64,000 nucleotides of DNA, taken from positions 124,001 to 188,000 of the forward strand of contig JAHCAI010000002.1 of assembly GCA_019634975.1 (NCBI GenBank), in the 5' to 3' direction. The notes beneath the pieces are model-generated. The model was not told the DNA's origin. It did not search any database and saw nothing but the letters and a program-made list of their open reading frames with translations. The DNA is from Burkholderiales bacterium (GTDB taxonomy: Bacteria > Pseudomonadota > Gammaproteobacteria > Burkholderiales > SG8-41). Both the position numbers and the translations under genes were made by a program. Each line of letters opens with the position of its first letter. Within the stretch, counting starts at the first letter, position 1. Positions 28,041-37,312 of this stretch are shown here, one piece after another.

Positions 28041-28885
28041 ACGGCAGTTGCGGCTTTCCGGCGCCGGCAAAACTCAACCTGATGCTGCGCGTCACCGGCC
28101 GGCGTGCCGACGGCTATCACCTGCTGCAAACGGTGTTCCGCTTCATCGATTTCGGCGACACCGTGTGGATACGCCTGCGCAGCGACGGGATCATCGCGCG
28201 GACGCGCGATTTGCCCGGCGTTTCCGAAGAGGGCGACCTTGCCCTGCGCGCCGCCCGGGCGCTGAAGGCCGAGACCGGCAGCCGCCTCGGGGCCGACATC
28301 CGGGTCGAGAAACGCCTGCCGATCGGCGGCGGACTGGGCGGCGGCAGCTCGGATGCCGCGACCACCCTGCTTGCCCTGAACCACCTCTGGGGCACCGGAT
28401 TGCCGCGCCAGCGCCTGCAGGAACTGGCCTTGCCGCTCGGGGCGGACGTGCCGGCATTCGTCTACGGCCGCACCGCCCTCGCAGGCGGTGTCGGCGAACA
28501 GCTGGAGCCCCTGGCAGTGCCGCCGGCCTGGTACCTGGTGCTGGTGCCCCCGGTGGCGGTGTCCACCGCCGGGATTTTTCAGCACCCGGAATTGAAACGG
28601 GACTCCGAAGCAGTTAAAATGCAAGGCTTTTCCGTGCCTGCCGGGAACGATCTGGAGCCCCTGGTCTGCAGACTTTATCCGGAGGTCGGCAGGCACCTTT
28701 CCTGGCTCAAGACGGTTGGCAAGGGGCAGATGAGCGGCTCGGGGGCCTGTGTTTTCGCCGGTTTCCCGGACGAGGCCGGCGCGCGCAGCGCCCTGGCGGC
28801 CTGCCCGCCGGGCATGCGCGGTTTCGTGGCGCGGGGGCTGGATGTGCATCCGCTGCACGGACTTGCAGACAGGATGGATGGTTGA
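28037..28885 (+). CDS. ispE: 4-diphosphocytidyl-2-C-methyl-D-erythritol kinase
   Basis: A 282-residue GHMP kinase of the MEP isoprenoid pathway. [13 protein letters not shown] at the N terminus, the ATP loop [18 protein letters not shown] and the C-terminal [10 protein letters not shown] are diagnostic. The 3' third of the gene contains a strong promoter-like sequence for the downstream tRNA-Gln and prs. Confidence 0.95.
   Translation: MNGSCGFPAPAKLNLMLRVTGRRADGYHLLQTVFRFIDFGDTVWIRLRSDGIIARTRDLPGVSEEGDLALRAARALKAETGSRLGADIRVEKRLPIGGGLGGGSSDAATTLLALNHLWGTGLPRQRLQELALPLGADVPAFVYGRTALAGGVGEQLEPLAVPPAWYLVLVPPVAVSTAGIFQHPELKRDSEAVKMQGFSVPAGNDLEPLVCRLYPEVGRHLSWLKTVGKGQMSGSGACVFAGFPDEAGARSALAACPPGMRGFVARGLDVHPLHGLADRMDG
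28592..28620 (+). promoter_or_regulatory. Predicted internal promoter in ispE for tRNA-Gln and prs
   Basis: TTGAAA (28592-28597) and TAAAAT (28615-28620) with a 17-nt spacer form one of the best sigma-70 matches in the window, within the ispE coding region. Transcription would start near 28627, about 320 nt before tRNA-Gln and 440 nt before prs. No other promoter is evident before the tRNA. Confidence 0.6.
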
Positions 28886-28946
28886 TTGGCAGCAGCGGTG
28901 GCCGGCCGGGAGAAGGCGGGCCACCGGAGCAGTTGCAGGTTTCGGT

Positions 28947-29023
28947 TGGGGAGTCGCCAAGCTGGTTAAGGCACCGGATTTTGATTCCGGCATGCGAAGG
29001 TTCGAATCCTTCCTCCCCAGCCA
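28947..29023 (+). tRNA. tRNA-Gln (TTG anticodon)
   Basis: A 77-nt cloverleaf including encoded CCA. The acceptor stem TGGGGAG pairs with CTCCCCA, the discriminator is G, and the T arm contains GGTTCGAATCC. The anticodon stem CCGGA/TCCGG holds loop TTTTGAT, with anticodon TTG at 28981-28983, reading CAA and probably CAG. It sits 41 nt before prs, without a terminator between them. Confidence 0.96.
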
Positions 29024-29064
29024 CTTGGATTCCGCGGCGGCGCGCGCTGCGCAGGGGGTGTGAG

Positions 29065-30015
29065 TTGGCACTGGACAGGCTGATGGTGTTTACGGGCAAC
29101 GCCAATCCGCGTCTCGCGGAGGCGGTGGTCGGCCATCTCGACATCCACATCGGCCGTGCCAAGGTCGGTCGTTTCAGCGACGGCGAGGTGATGGTCGAGA
29201 TTCTCGAGAACGTCCGCGGCAAGGATGTGTTCATCCTGCAGTCCGTGTGTGCGCCGACCAACGACAACCTGATGGAGCTGCTGGTGATGGTCGATGCCCT
29301 GAAACGGGCGTCAGCCGGGCGGGTGACGGCGGCCATCCCGTACATGGGCTATGCGCGCCAGGACCGGCGGCCGAGCTCGGCGCGGGTGCCGATCACGGCG
29401 AAGGTGGTGGCGAACATGATGACCAGCGTCGGCGTCGACCGCGTGCTGACGATGGACCTGCACTCGGAGCAGATCCAGGGATTCTTCGACATTCCCGTGG
29501 ACAACATCTACTCCGGGCCGATCATGCTCGGCGACATCTGGAAGCAGAATTTCAAGGACCTCGTGGTCGTGTCGCCCGATGTCGGCGGCGTGGTGCGGGC
29601 GCGGGCGATCGCGAAGCGGCTGGAAGCCGACCTCGCGATCATCGACAAGCGGCGGCCGCGGCCGAACGTGGCGACGGTGATGAACATCATCGGCGAAGTG
29701 CAGGGACGCACCTGCGTGCTGGTGGACGACATGGTCGACACCGCCAACACGCTGTGCGAGGCCGCCGCCGCGCTGAAACGGCACGGCGCGGAGAGGGTGC
29801 TGGCCTACTGCACGCACCCGGTGCTGTCGGGCACTGCGGTGGAACGCATCGCGGGATCGGCGCTCGACGAGATCGTCGTCACCGACACCATCCCGCTGAC
29901 CGAGGCGGGACGCCAGTGCCCGAAAATCCGGGTGCTGACGGTATCCGGCCTGGTGGCCGAGACGATGCGCCGCATCAGCGCCGAGGATTCGGTCAGCTCG
30001 CTGTTCGTCGAGTAG
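29065..30015 (+). CDS. prs: Ribose-phosphate pyrophosphokinase
   Basis: A 316-residue PRPP synthetase. RQDRR in the ATP region, [14 protein letters not shown], and the PRPP loop [13 protein letters not shown] are intact. TTG at 29065 is taken as start because it yields the standard N terminus ([15 protein letters not shown]) and the usual 316-residue length; the only nearby ATG (29083) would remove conserved residues. A G-rich stretch (GGGGGTG) lies upstream. A terminator follows 10 nt past the stop. Confidence 0.94.
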   Translation: MALDRLMVFTGNANPRLAEAVVGHLDIHIGRAKVGRFSDGEVMVEILENVRGKDVFILQSVCAPTNDNLMELLVMVDALKRASAGRVTAAIPYMGYARQDRRPSSARVPITAKVVANMMTSVGVDRVLTMDLHSEQIQGFFDIPVDNIYSGPIMLGDIWKQNFKDLVVVSPDVGGVVRARAIAKRLEADLAIIDKRRPRPNVATVMNIIGEVQGRTCVLVDDMVDTANTLCEAAAALKRHGAERVLAYCTHPVLSGTAVERIAGSALDEIVVTDTIPLTEAGRQCPKIRVLTVSGLVAETMRRISAEDSVSSLFVE

Positions 30016-30024
30016 TTTTTCAGC

Positions 30025-30054
30025 GGAGGCCGGCGTTTTGCCGGCTTCCTTTTT
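30025..30054 (+). terminator. Rho-independent terminator after prs
   Basis: A 10-bp stem (GGAGGCCGGC with GCCGGCTTCC, one G-U pair) and a GTTTT loop are followed by five Ts. It separates prs from rplY, suggesting that rplY has its own promoter or depends on partial read-through. Confidence 0.82.
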
Positions 30055-30104
30055 AACGCGGGGGCAGTCTGGTCGCGGACCCCCCGCATCATCAGGAGAG
30101 CAAC

Positions 30105-30800
30105 ATGAAGATTGAAGTGACTGCGTTTCCGCGCACGAAACAGGGCAAGGGTGCGAGCCGCCGCCTGCGTGCGACGGGCCGCGTTCCGGGCGTCATTTAT
30201 GGCGCCGGCAAGGATGCGGAGAGTGTCGAGTTCGACCACAAGGCGCTGCTGCGCCACCTGAAGCTGGAGGCTTTCCATTCGTCGATTCTCGACATGACGG
30301 TGGAGGGGCGCAGGGACCGCGTGCTGCTGCGGGATTTCCAGATGCATCCGTTCAAGGAGCAGGTGCAGCACGTCGATTTCCAGCGCATCGATCCGAAGAA
30401 GAAGATCCACATGGCGGTGCCGCTGCACTTCATGAATGCCGAGATTTCGCCCGGTGTGAAACTCGGCAAGGGCGTGATCCAGCACATCATCAACGAACTC
30501 GAGATCCAGTGTCTCCCGGACGACCTGCCGGAGTACATCGAGGTCGACCTGAAGGACCTCGAACTCGGCCACTCGATCCACGTGTCGGAGCTCAGGCTGC
30601 CCAAGGGCGTCGAGCCGCTGTCCAAGCTGAAGGCGGACGATCCCGCGGTGGTCACGGTACAGGTTCCGCGCGAAACTGTGGTGGAGGAGGCTGCGGCGCC
30701 GGTTACCGAAATCACCGGCCAGGCTCCGGAGGCCGCTGCCGGTGCGGCGGCAGCGGGCGACAAGAAGGATGCCGACAAGAAGCCGGCCGAGAAGAAATAG
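30105..30800 (+). CDS. rplY: 50S ribosomal protein L25/general stress protein Ctc
   Basis: A 231-residue long-form L25: an N-terminal 5S-rRNA-binding domain (RKTKQGKGASRRLR-like segment KQGKGASRRLRATG near residue 10), a C-terminal TL5/CTC domain (about 95-190) and a low-complexity Ala/Lys tail (AAAGDKKDADKKPAEKK). AGGAGAG precedes the ATG. A strong terminator follows within 40 nt. Confidence 0.95.
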   Translation: MKIEVTAFPRTKQGKGASRRLRATGRVPGVIYGAGKDAESVEFDHKALLRHLKLEAFHSSILDMTVEGRRDRVLLRDFQMHPFKEQVQHVDFQRIDPKKKIHMAVPLHFMNAEISPGVKLGKGVIQHIINELEIQCLPDDLPEYIEVDLKDLELGHSIHVSELRLPKGVEPLSKLKADDPAVVTVQVPRETVVEEAAAPVTEITGQAPEAAAGAAAAGDKKDADKKPAEKK

Positions 30801-30835
30801 CGATGTCTGCCAGCCTGGAGCTGGCGTCTTCGTCG

Positions 30836-30875
30836 CGCCCGCCAGCATGCGTTCTGCTGGCGGGCGTTTTGTTTT
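30836..30875 (+). terminator. Rho-independent terminator after rplY
   Basis: A perfect 12-bp stem (CGCCCGCCAGCA with TGCTGGCGGGCG), a 7-nt loop and a TTTTGTTTT tail end the prs-rplY region. The T-tail merges directly into AT-rich element copy 5. Confidence 0.92.
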
Positions 30876-30912
30876 ATAAAAATATGTCTAAAAACAAGTA
30901 CTTACGATATGC
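30876..30912 (+). repeat. AT-rich intergenic element, copy 5
   Basis: Reads ATAAAAATATGTCTAAAAAC, then AAGTACTTACGATATGC. It resembles copies 2-4 with several changes in the first half. Unlike most copies it is not at a stop codon but follows a terminator and lies just upstream of pth, so it may contain that gene's promoter region. Confidence 0.5.
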
Positions 30913-30939
30913 AGGCAGTGCTCCCCTGCAAGCTGCAGC

Positions 30940-31542
30940 ATGAAACTGGTCGTCGGCCTGGGCAATCCCGGGAAAAAGTACGAGGCCACGCGCCACAATG
31001 CCGGCTTCTGGTGGGTCGAGGGGCTGGCGCGCGCCGCGGGCGCGACGCTGCGCCATGAGGCGCGTTTCCACGGCGAGGTCGCGCGCATCGGCACCCCTGC
31101 CGGCGATGTCTGGCTGCTGAAGCCGGCGACCTACATGAACGAATCGGGGCGGGCAGTGGGCGCACTTGCGGATTTCTACAAGATCGCGGCGGCGGACATT
31201 CTCGTTGCCCACGACGAGCTCGACCTGCCGCCGGGCGGCATCAAGCTCAAGTTCGGCGGCAGTGCCTCGGGCAACGGCGTGCGCAGCATCATCTCGCGGC
31301 TCGGCACGCGGGATTTCTGGCGCCTGCGCATCGGCATCGGCCATCCGCGGGAACTGGCGGCAAGCGAACAGGAAGTCGTCGACTACGTGCTGCATGCGCC
31401 GCGCGCGGAGGAGCAGCGCGCGATCGAGGAGTCGCTGGCGCGCGCCGACGATGCCTGGCCGCTGATCGCCGCCGGCGACATGCAGGCGGCGATGCTCCGG
31501 CTGCACACCAAACCCGGTTCCGGCCCCGCGCCGAAATCCTGA
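30940..31542 (+). CDS. pth: Peptidyl-tRNA hydrolase (with an unusual active-site loop)
   Basis: A 200-residue Pth. The catalytic residues Asn (GLGNPG), His20-equivalent (ATRHNAGF), Asn in PATYMNESG and Asp in HDELD are present. The loop that normally reads GGHNG before LR/IK here reads [11 protein letters not shown], so the conserved His next to Asn114 (E. coli numbering) is absent. The rest, including [10 protein letters not shown], is standard. It recycles tRNA from stalled peptidyl-tRNA. It lies 22 nt before ychF, as in many proteobacteria. Confidence 0.93.
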   Translation: MKLVVGLGNPGKKYEATRHNAGFWWVEGLARAAGATLRHEARFHGEVARIGTPAGDVWLLKPATYMNESGRAVGALADFYKIAAADILVAHDELDLPPGGIKLKFGGSASGNGVRSIISRLGTRDFWRLRIGIGHPRELAASEQEVVDYVLHAPRAEEQRAIEESLARADDAWPLIAAGDMQAAMLRLHTKPGSGPAPKS

Positions 31543-31564
31543 CCATTCACCGAAAGCAACAACC

Positions 31565-32659
31565 ATGTCCCTCAAATGCGGCATCGTCGGACTGCCCAAT
31601 GTCGGCAAGTCCACCCTGTTCAACGCGCTGACCAAGGCCGGCATCGCGGCGGAGAATTATCCCTTCTGCACCATTGAGCCCAACGTCGGCATCGTCGAGG
31701 TGCCGGATCCGCGGCTCGCCGCGCTGGCCGCGATCGCGAGGCCGGAGAAGGTGATCCCCGCGGTGGTCGAGTTCGTCGACATCGCCGGGCTGGTCGCCGG
31801 CGCGTCGAAGGGGGAAGGGCTCGGCAACCAGTTTCTCGCCAACATCCGCGAGACCGACGCCATCGCCCATGTCGTGCGCTGCTTCGAGGATGACAACGTC
31901 GTCCATGTCGCCGGCAAGGTTGACCCGCTGTCCGACATCGAGACCATCAATACCGAGCTTGCCCTGGCCGACCTCGCCGCAGTGGAGCGCCACCTCGCGA
32001 AATACGTCAAGCTCGCCCGCGCCGGCGGCGACAAGGAGGCGCAGCGGCTGGTGGCGGTGCTGGAAAAATGCCAGGCCGCCCTGAACGAGGCGAAGCCCGT
32101 GCGCGCGCTCGATCTCTACGACGAGGAACTCGCGGTGCTCAAGCCGCTGTGCCTGATCACCGCCAAGCCGACGATGTACGTCGCCAATGTGCGCGAGGGC
32201 GGTTTTGACAACAATCCCCATCTTGCCGCGGTGCAGGCGCTGGGCGAGCGCGAAAATGCCCCGGTGGTCGCCGTCTGCGCGGCGATCGAGGCGGAGATCG
32301 CCGACATGGACGAAGCCGACAAGGCGGTGTTCCTGGAAGACATGGGCATGGCGGAGCCGGGTCTGAACCGGGTCATCAGCGCCGGCTACGCGCTGCTCGG
32401 GCTGCAGACCTATTTCACCGCGGGCGTGAAGGAAGTGCGGGCCTGGACCATTCACCGCGGCGACAGCGCGCCGCGGGCGGCGGCAGCCATCCACACCGAT
32501 TTCGAGAAGGGCTTCATCCGCGCCGAGGTCATTGCCTACGAGGACTACATCGCCTGCAAGGGCGAGCAGGGCGCGAAAGAGGCCGGGAAAATGCGTCTGG
32601 AAGGCAAGGATTACGTCGTGAAAGACGGCGACGTCATGCATTTCCGCTTCAACGTCTGA
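31565..32659 (+). CDS. ychF: Redox-regulated ATPase YchF (Obg-like)
   Basis: A 364-residue Obg-family protein that prefers ATP. G1 [15 protein letters not shown], switch [16 protein letters not shown] and a C-terminal TGS domain ([18 protein letters not shown]) are standard. It binds ribosomes and modulates stress responses. pth-ychF is a conserved pair; no terminator is visible before the ankyrin gene's promoter. Confidence 0.96.
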   Translation: MSLKCGIVGLPNVGKSTLFNALTKAGIAAENYPFCTIEPNVGIVEVPDPRLAALAAIARPEKVIPAVVEFVDIAGLVAGASKGEGLGNQFLANIRETDAIAHVVRCFEDDNVVHVAGKVDPLSDIETINTELALADLAAVERHLAKYVKLARAGGDKEAQRLVAVLEKCQAALNEAKPVRALDLYDEELAVLKPLCLITAKPTMYVANVREGGFDNNPHLAAVQALGERENAPVVAVCAAIEAEIADMDEADKAVFLEDMGMAEPGLNRVISAGYALLGLQTYFTAGVKEVRAWTIHRGDSAPRAAAAIHTDFEKGFIRAEVIAYEDYIACKGEQGAKEAGKMRLEGKDYVVKDGDVMHFRFNV

Positions 32660-32689
32660 GCCGCGGCCGGCCTGTGGTCCGGGGTCACT

Positions 32690-32718
32690 TTGAGCACGTT
32701 TCCCGGAAGGGCTATACT
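32690..32718 (+). promoter_or_regulatory. Predicted sigma-70 promoter for the ankyrin lipoprotein gene
   Basis: TTGAGC (32690-32695), a 17-nt spacer and TATACT (32713-32718) put the start near 32725, 30 nt before the ATG. AAGGAGG at 32739-32745 provides the ribosome binding site. Confidence 0.72.
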
Positions 32719-32754
32719 GCGCGGCATTGCTCACCGGCAAGGAGGATCCAGGCC

Positions 32755-33552
32755 ATGGTCAAGTCCCTGTTCACACGCGCGGCGCGCGTCATCGGCGGCA
32801 TCGCCGCCCTCCTGATCGTCTCCGGCTGCGCGGGCGTGGGCGGCAGTTACCGCTCCGGCGTCGATGTCGAGGCGATACTCAATCACATCGCCCAGGACGA
32901 CGTGTCCTCCCTGCGCGCGGCGGTGAACAGCGGCGTCATCGGCGTCAACGAGCGCCTGCCTGCCCCGGCCTACTCCACCGGGGCACCGCTGATCGCGCTG
33001 GCGGCCCGGGACGGATCGATCGGCGTGCTGAATTACCTGATCGCCGCGGGTGCCGATCTCAACGCGGCGACGCCGGTCAACGAGACGCCTCTGATGCTCG
33101 CCGCCTATTTTTATGGCGGCAACGAAAATGCCACCCAGCGCCATGATGCCGCGGTGCGCATTCTGCTGGATGCCGGCGCGAACCTGGAAAACGCCCCGCA
33201 CAACTACACGCCGCTCTCCTATGCGGCCTACAACAACCGCCAGCAGGCGCTGCGCATGTTGCTGCAGCGCGGTGCCCGCGTCGATGCCGATGCCAGCAAC
33301 CGCGAGGTTTACATCAACACGCCGCTGATGATGGCGGCAATGCAGGGACATCGCGACGTCGTCCGCCTGTTGCTGCAGGCGGGGGCGGATCCGCTGGTGC
33401 GGGTGCGCGGCGGTCATACCGCGCGGGAGTTTGCGCAGAAGTACCGCCACAGCCATGTAGAGCCGCTGCTGGCCTGTGCCGAGAGCCTGCCTGCCGGACA
33501 GAACTACCTGCAGTACTGCGAACGCAGCGCGCGGGTCGCGACCAACCCCTAG
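32755..33552 (+). CDS. Ankyrin-repeat lipoprotein
   Basis: About 265 residues. The signal peptide ends in a lipobox (VSGC) and is followed by about five ankyrin repeats (for example NETPLMLAAYFYGG, NYTPLSYAAYNNRQQALRML and NTPLMMAAMQGHRDVVRLLL) and a C-terminal Cys-containing tail (LLACAESL ... YCERSA). It is probably a periplasmic or outer-membrane scaffold; no enzyme motif is seen. It has its own promoter and AAGGAGG site. Its TAG stop overlaps the stop of the convergent transporter gene. Confidence 0.85.
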   Translation: MVKSLFTRAARVIGGIAALLIVSGCAGVGGSYRSGVDVEAILNHIAQDDVSSLRAAVNSGVIGVNERLPAPAYSTGAPLIALAARDGSIGVLNYLIAAGADLNAATPVNETPLMLAAYFYGGNENATQRHDAAVRILLDAGANLENAPHNYTPLSYAAYNNRQQALRMLLQRGARVDADASNREVYINTPLMMAAMQGHRDVVRLLLQAGADPLVRVRGGHTAREFAQKYRHSHVEPLLACAESLPAGQNYLQYCERSARVATNP

Positions 33553-34478
33553 GATTTGCCAGCCGCCGCGGCCTGCGGCTTGACGCTGATGATCAGCACG
33601 CCGCCGAGCACCAGCACGGCACCGGCGAATTGCAGCAGGGTCACCGCTTCGCCGAGGAAAGCCCAGGCAAAGGCCAGGGTTGCCATGGGGCCGATGCAGC
33701 CGACCAGCGACAGCTGGTTTGCACCGATGCGTTTCAGCCCCTCGGCCATCAGCCACAGCGGCAGCACGGTGGCAAAAACCGCCAGTATCGCCACCAGGCC
33801 GTAGACTTCGCGCGCGACGATCAGCGCCTGGGGCGGACGCAGTGAGAGGAAGTGCGCGAGCACGAATCCGGTGGCGATCAGCGAGGCATAGGCGGAAAAG
33901 CGCATCGAGCCGAACTTGTGCACCAGCCGGCTGCCGGCCACGAGGTACGCGGCATAGGTCACGGCACTGAGGAATACCAGCAGCGCACCCAGCGCTGCGA
34001 GGTCGGGACGCCCGCCGACCTCCGCTTCGGCACCGAAGACCAGTGCGATGCCGGCATAGGACAGCCCGAGAGAGGCCAGTTGCTGCCCGCGCAGGGGCTG
34101 TTTCAGGAATGCGGCGGACATCAGCAGCACCAGCGTCGGGTAGAGATAGAGAATCAGCCGGCCGAGTCCCGCCGAGATGTACTGCAGGCCTGCAAGGTCA
34201 AGGAAGCTGCCGAGGTAGTAGCCGAGGAAGCCCAGCGCCGTGATGCCGAGGATTTCGCGGGTGCTGAAGGCGGTGTCCGGCCGCCCGGCCCACCACGCCA
34301 TCAGCGCGAACAGCGGGGCCGCGAACAGCATGCGCAGCGCGAGCAGCGTGGTGGTGTCGACCCCGTGCTGATAGGCGGCCTTGACCAGCACCGGTTTCAG
34401 CGAAAAGGCGATCGAGCCCGCAAGTGCGCAGGCGACGCCGAAGTACAGGCTCCGACGCTCCTGCGCCGCGGCTGCCAC
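33549..34478 (-). CDS. EamA/DMT-family transporter
   Basis: A 309-residue protein with ten predicted helices in two EamA halves (about 12-145 and 160-300). FSLKPVLVKAAYQHG and the final GGVLIISVKP are typical of drug/metabolite transporters. Substrate unknown. The start overlaps the stop of the YjgR-like gene by one nt, so both are probably one transcript. Confidence 0.85.
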   Translation of the reverse strand: MAAAAQERRSLYFGVACALAGSIAFSLKPVLVKAAYQHGVDTTTLLALRMLFAAPLFALMAWWAGRPDTAFSTREILGITALGFLGYYLGSFLDLAGLQYISAGLGRLILYLYPTLVLLMSAAFLKQPLRGQQLASLGLSYAGIALVFGAEAEVGGRPDLAALGALLVFLSAVTYAAYLVAGSRLVHKFGSMRFSAYASLIATGFVLAHFLSLRPPQALIVAREVYGLVAILAVFATVLPLWLMAEGLKRIGANQLSLVGCIGPMATLAFAWAFLGEAVTLLQFAGAVLVLGGVLIISVKPQAAAAGKS

Positions 34479-35980
34479 TAGCGGCGGCGCCCGCCGCCGA
34501 GGATGGATCCCAGCACGCCGCGGAAGATCTCGCGTCCGACCTGGGAGCCGATTGCGCGTGCCGCGCTTTTTGCCGCCATCTCGACCACGCCCTCGCGCCT
34601 CCCGCCGCGCGGTCCGGTGGAGCCGCCGAGCAGGCCACCCAGCGCGCCAAGCACGCCGCCACCCGAAGCGCCAGGGGCTGCAGCCGCCTGTGCCGCCGAC
34701 TGCTCCTGCACCCTCCGCGCCAGGATTTCATACGCCGATTCGCGGTCCTCCACCCTGTCATAGACGCCGGCAAGCAGCGATGACCTGATTGTTGCGGCGC
34801 GCTCCTCGGCCGACACCGGGCCAAGCCGGCTGCCGGGCGGCAGCACCAGCGCGCGCTCGACGACATGCGGGCGGCCTTTCTCGTCGAGCAGGGACACCAG
34901 CGCCTCGCCGACGCCGAGCTCGGTGATTGCCGACTCGACATCGAGTTTCGGGTTGGCGCGCAGAGTCGTCGCCGCGCTTTTCACCGCCTTCTGGTCGCGC
35001 GGTGTGAACGCGCGCAGCGCGTGCTGCACGCGATTGCCGAGCTGGCCGAGCACGGTGTCCGGGATGTCCAGCGGATTCTGGGTGACGAAATAGACGCCGA
35101 CGCCCTTGGAGCGGATCAGCCGCACGACCTGCTCGATTTTCTCGAGCAGTGCCTGCGGCGCGTCGTTGAACAGCAGGTGCGCTTCGTCGAAGAAAAACAC
35201 CAGCTTGGGTTTCTCGGGGTCGCCAACCTCCGGCAGCTGCTCGAACAGCTCGGATAGCATCCACAGCAGGAATGTCGCATACAGCTTCGGCGAATTCATC
35301 AGCCTGTCGGCGGCAAGGATGTTGATCACGCCGCGGCCCTTGGCGTCCGTCTGCATCAGGTCCTGGATGTTCAGCGCCGGCTCGGCGAAGAACCGGTCGC
35401 CGCCCTGCTGCTCGATCTCGAGCAGGCCGCGCTGGATCGCGCCTATCGAAGCCGCCGAGATGTTGCCGTACTGCGTGGTGAACTGCTTCGCGTTGTCGCC
35501 GACAAACTGCAGCATCGCGCGCAGGTCCTTGAGGTCGAGCAGCAGCAGGCCGTTGTCGTCGGCGATCTTGAACACCAGCGTCAGCACGCCCTGCTGGGTG
35601 TCGTTCAGGTTCAGCAGCCGCGCGAGCAGCAGTGGTCCCAGCTCCGAGATCGTCGTGCGCACCGGATGGCCCTGGTCGCCGTAAGCGTCCCAGAACACCA
35701 CCGGGCAGGCTTCATAGCTGAAGTCGGCCACGCCCAGCTGCCTGATGCGCTCCTCGATCTTCGGCTTGGGCTCGCCCTTCTGCGACAGCCCTGCAAGGTC
35801 GCCCTTGACGTCGGCCATGAACACCGGCACCCCGGCCCTCGAGAACTGTTCGGCGATGCGCTGCAGCGTCACCGTCTTGCCGGTGCCGGTGGCGCCGGCA
35901 ATCAGGCCATGGCGGTTGGCAAGGCCGGGGAGCAGGTGCAGTTCGTGGTCGGATTTTGCGATCAGCAGAGGGGCGGCCAT
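34478..35980 (-). CDS. YjgR/HerA-like P-loop ATPase (DUF853)
   Basis: A 500-residue protein with Walker [11 protein letters not shown] at about residue 30, a Walker B region [12 protein letters not shown] and the [19 protein letters not shown] segment of the DUF853 family. It is related to HerA hexameric translocases but its role is not established. A Gly/Ala-rich low-complexity stretch and a Gly/Arg-rich C terminus (ILGGGRRR) end the protein. Confidence 0.88.
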   Translation of the reverse strand: MAAPLLIAKSDHELHLLPGLANRHGLIAGATGTGKTVTLQRIAEQFSRAGVPVFMADVKGDLAGLSQKGEPKPKIEERIRQLGVADFSYEACPVVFWDAYGDQGHPVRTTISELGPLLLARLLNLNDTQQGVLTLVFKIADDNGLLLLDLKDLRAMLQFVGDNAKQFTTQYGNISAASIGAIQRGLLEIEQQGGDRFFAEPALNIQDLMQTDAKGRGVINILAADRLMNSPKLYATFLLWMLSELFEQLPEVGDPEKPKLVFFFDEAHLLFNDAPQALLEKIEQVVRLIRSKGVGVYFVTQNPLDIPDTVLGQLGNRVQHALRAFTPRDQKAVKSAATTLRANPKLDVESAITELGVGEALVSLLDEKGRPHVVERALVLPPGSRLGPVSAEERAATIRSSLLAGVYDRVEDRESAYEILARRVQEQSAAQAAAAPGASGGGVLGALGGLLGGSTGPRGGRREGVVEMAAKSAARAIGSQVGREIFRGVLGSILGGGRRR

Positions 35981-36053
35981 GGCGGGGTTCCGGGTTCGCT
36001 ATGATAAAATTTCAGCCATTCTAACGGGTTGCCAGCAGGGATCAGCAAGCGCC

Positions 36054-36785
36054 ATGGCCGGACATTCGAAATGGGCGAACATCCAGCACCGCAAGGGCCG
36101 CCAGGATGCCAAGCGGGGCAAGATCTTCACGCGCCTGATCAAGGAAATCACCGTCGCAGCCCGCCTCGGCGGCGGTGACCCGGGCAGCAACCCGCGGCTG
36201 CGTCTGGCGATGGACAAGGCCTATGACAACAACATGCCCAAGGACAACGTCGAGCGCGCGATCAAGCGCGGCACCGGCGACCTCGAGGGTGTGAACTACG
36301 AGGAAATCCGCTACGAGGGCTACGGCATCGGCGGCGCCGCGGTGATGGTCGACTGCATGACCGACAACCGCACCCGCACCGTGGCCGACGTGCGCCACGC
36401 CTTCACCAAGCACGGCGGCAACCTCGGTACCGACGGCTCCGTGGCCTTCCTGTTCAAGCACTGCGGCCAGATGCTGTTCGCGCCGGGCACCGACGAAGGC
36501 AAGCTGATGGACGCGGCGATCGAGGCCGGCGCCGAGGATGTCCTCGCCCACGAGGACGGCAGCATCGAGGTCATCACCGCTCCGGCGGAATTTTCCGCCG
36601 TGCGCACGGCGCTGGAGAAGGCCGGTTTCAAGCCGGAGCTGGCGGAAGTCACGATGAAGCCGACCACCGAGAACGCGCTGACCGGCGACGATGCCCAGCG
36701 CATGCAGAAACTCCTGGACGCGCTCGAGGCCGTCGACGACGTGCAGGAGGTTTACACCACCGCGGTCCTCGACGAGCCCGCTTGA
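36054..36785 (+). CDS. yebC: YebC/PmpR-family regulatory protein
   Basis: A 243-residue protein with the signature N terminus [18 protein letters not shown] and the three-domain YebC layout. Members are reported as DNA-binding regulators or, more recently, as factors aiding translation of difficult proline motifs. Here it heads the ruv locus, as in many proteobacteria. The stop (TGA) overlaps the ruvC TTG start by 4 nt. Confidence 0.95.
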   Translation: MAGHSKWANIQHRKGRQDAKRGKIFTRLIKEITVAARLGGGDPGSNPRLRLAMDKAYDNNMPKDNVERAIKRGTGDLEGVNYEEIRYEGYGIGGAAVMVDCMTDNRTRTVADVRHAFTKHGGNLGTDGSVAFLFKHCGQMLFAPGTDEGKLMDAAIEAGAEDVLAHEDGSIEVITAPAEFSAVRTALEKAGFKPELAEVTMKPTTENALTGDDAQRMQKLLDALEAVDDVQEVYTTAVLDEPA

Positions 36786-37312
36786 GCGCGGCGACGCTCC
36801 GCATCCTCGGCATCGATCCCGGACTGCGCGTCACCGGTTTCGGGGTCATCGAACAGAGCGGCCAGAAACTGGCCTATGTCGCCAGCGGCTGCATCCGCAG
36901 CGGCGAGGGCGAACTGCCCGAGCGCCTGAAGGTCTTGCTCGAAGGCCTGCAGGAGGTCATCGCCGGCTACCGCCCCCAGTGTGCGGCGATCGAGCAGGTC
37001 TTCGTCAACGTCAATCCCAAATCCACGCTGCTGCTGGGCCAGGCCCGCGGTGCCGCGATCTGCGCCGCAGTCGGCAGCGCGCTGCCGGTGGCCGAATACA
37101 CCGCGCTGCAGGTCAAGCAGGCGGTCGTCGGCAGCGGTCATGCGCGCAAGGAACAGGTGCAGGCGATGGTGAGGCGGCTGCTGCAGCTTCCGGGAGACCC
37201 CAGTCCGGACGCCGCCGATGCGCTGGCCTGCGCGATCTGTCACGCCCACGGCGGGCAGGGTTACGGCGGCATCGGCCGCGGCCGGCGGCGGCGCGCGGGG
37301 AGGCTTCGGTGA
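36782..37312 (+). CDS. ruvC: Crossover junction endodeoxyribonuclease RuvC
   Basis: A 176-residue Holliday-junction resolvase. Catalytic acids lie in [22 protein letters not shown] and [14 protein letters not shown]. The start is TTG at 36782, inside the yebC stop (TTGA); no ATG or GTG lies near. The C terminus is Arg/Gly rich ([12 protein letters not shown]). The next gene is a glycosyltransferase overlapping by 4 nt, whereas ruvA normally follows. Confidence 0.95.
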   Translation: MSAATLRILGIDPGLRVTGFGVIEQSGQKLAYVASGCIRSGEGELPERLKVLLEGLQEVIAGYRPQCAAIEQVFVNVNPKSTLLLGQARGAAICAAVGSALPVAEYTALQVKQAVVGSGHARKEQVQAMVRRLLQLPGDPSPDAADALACAICHAHGGQGYGGIGRGRRRRAGRLR

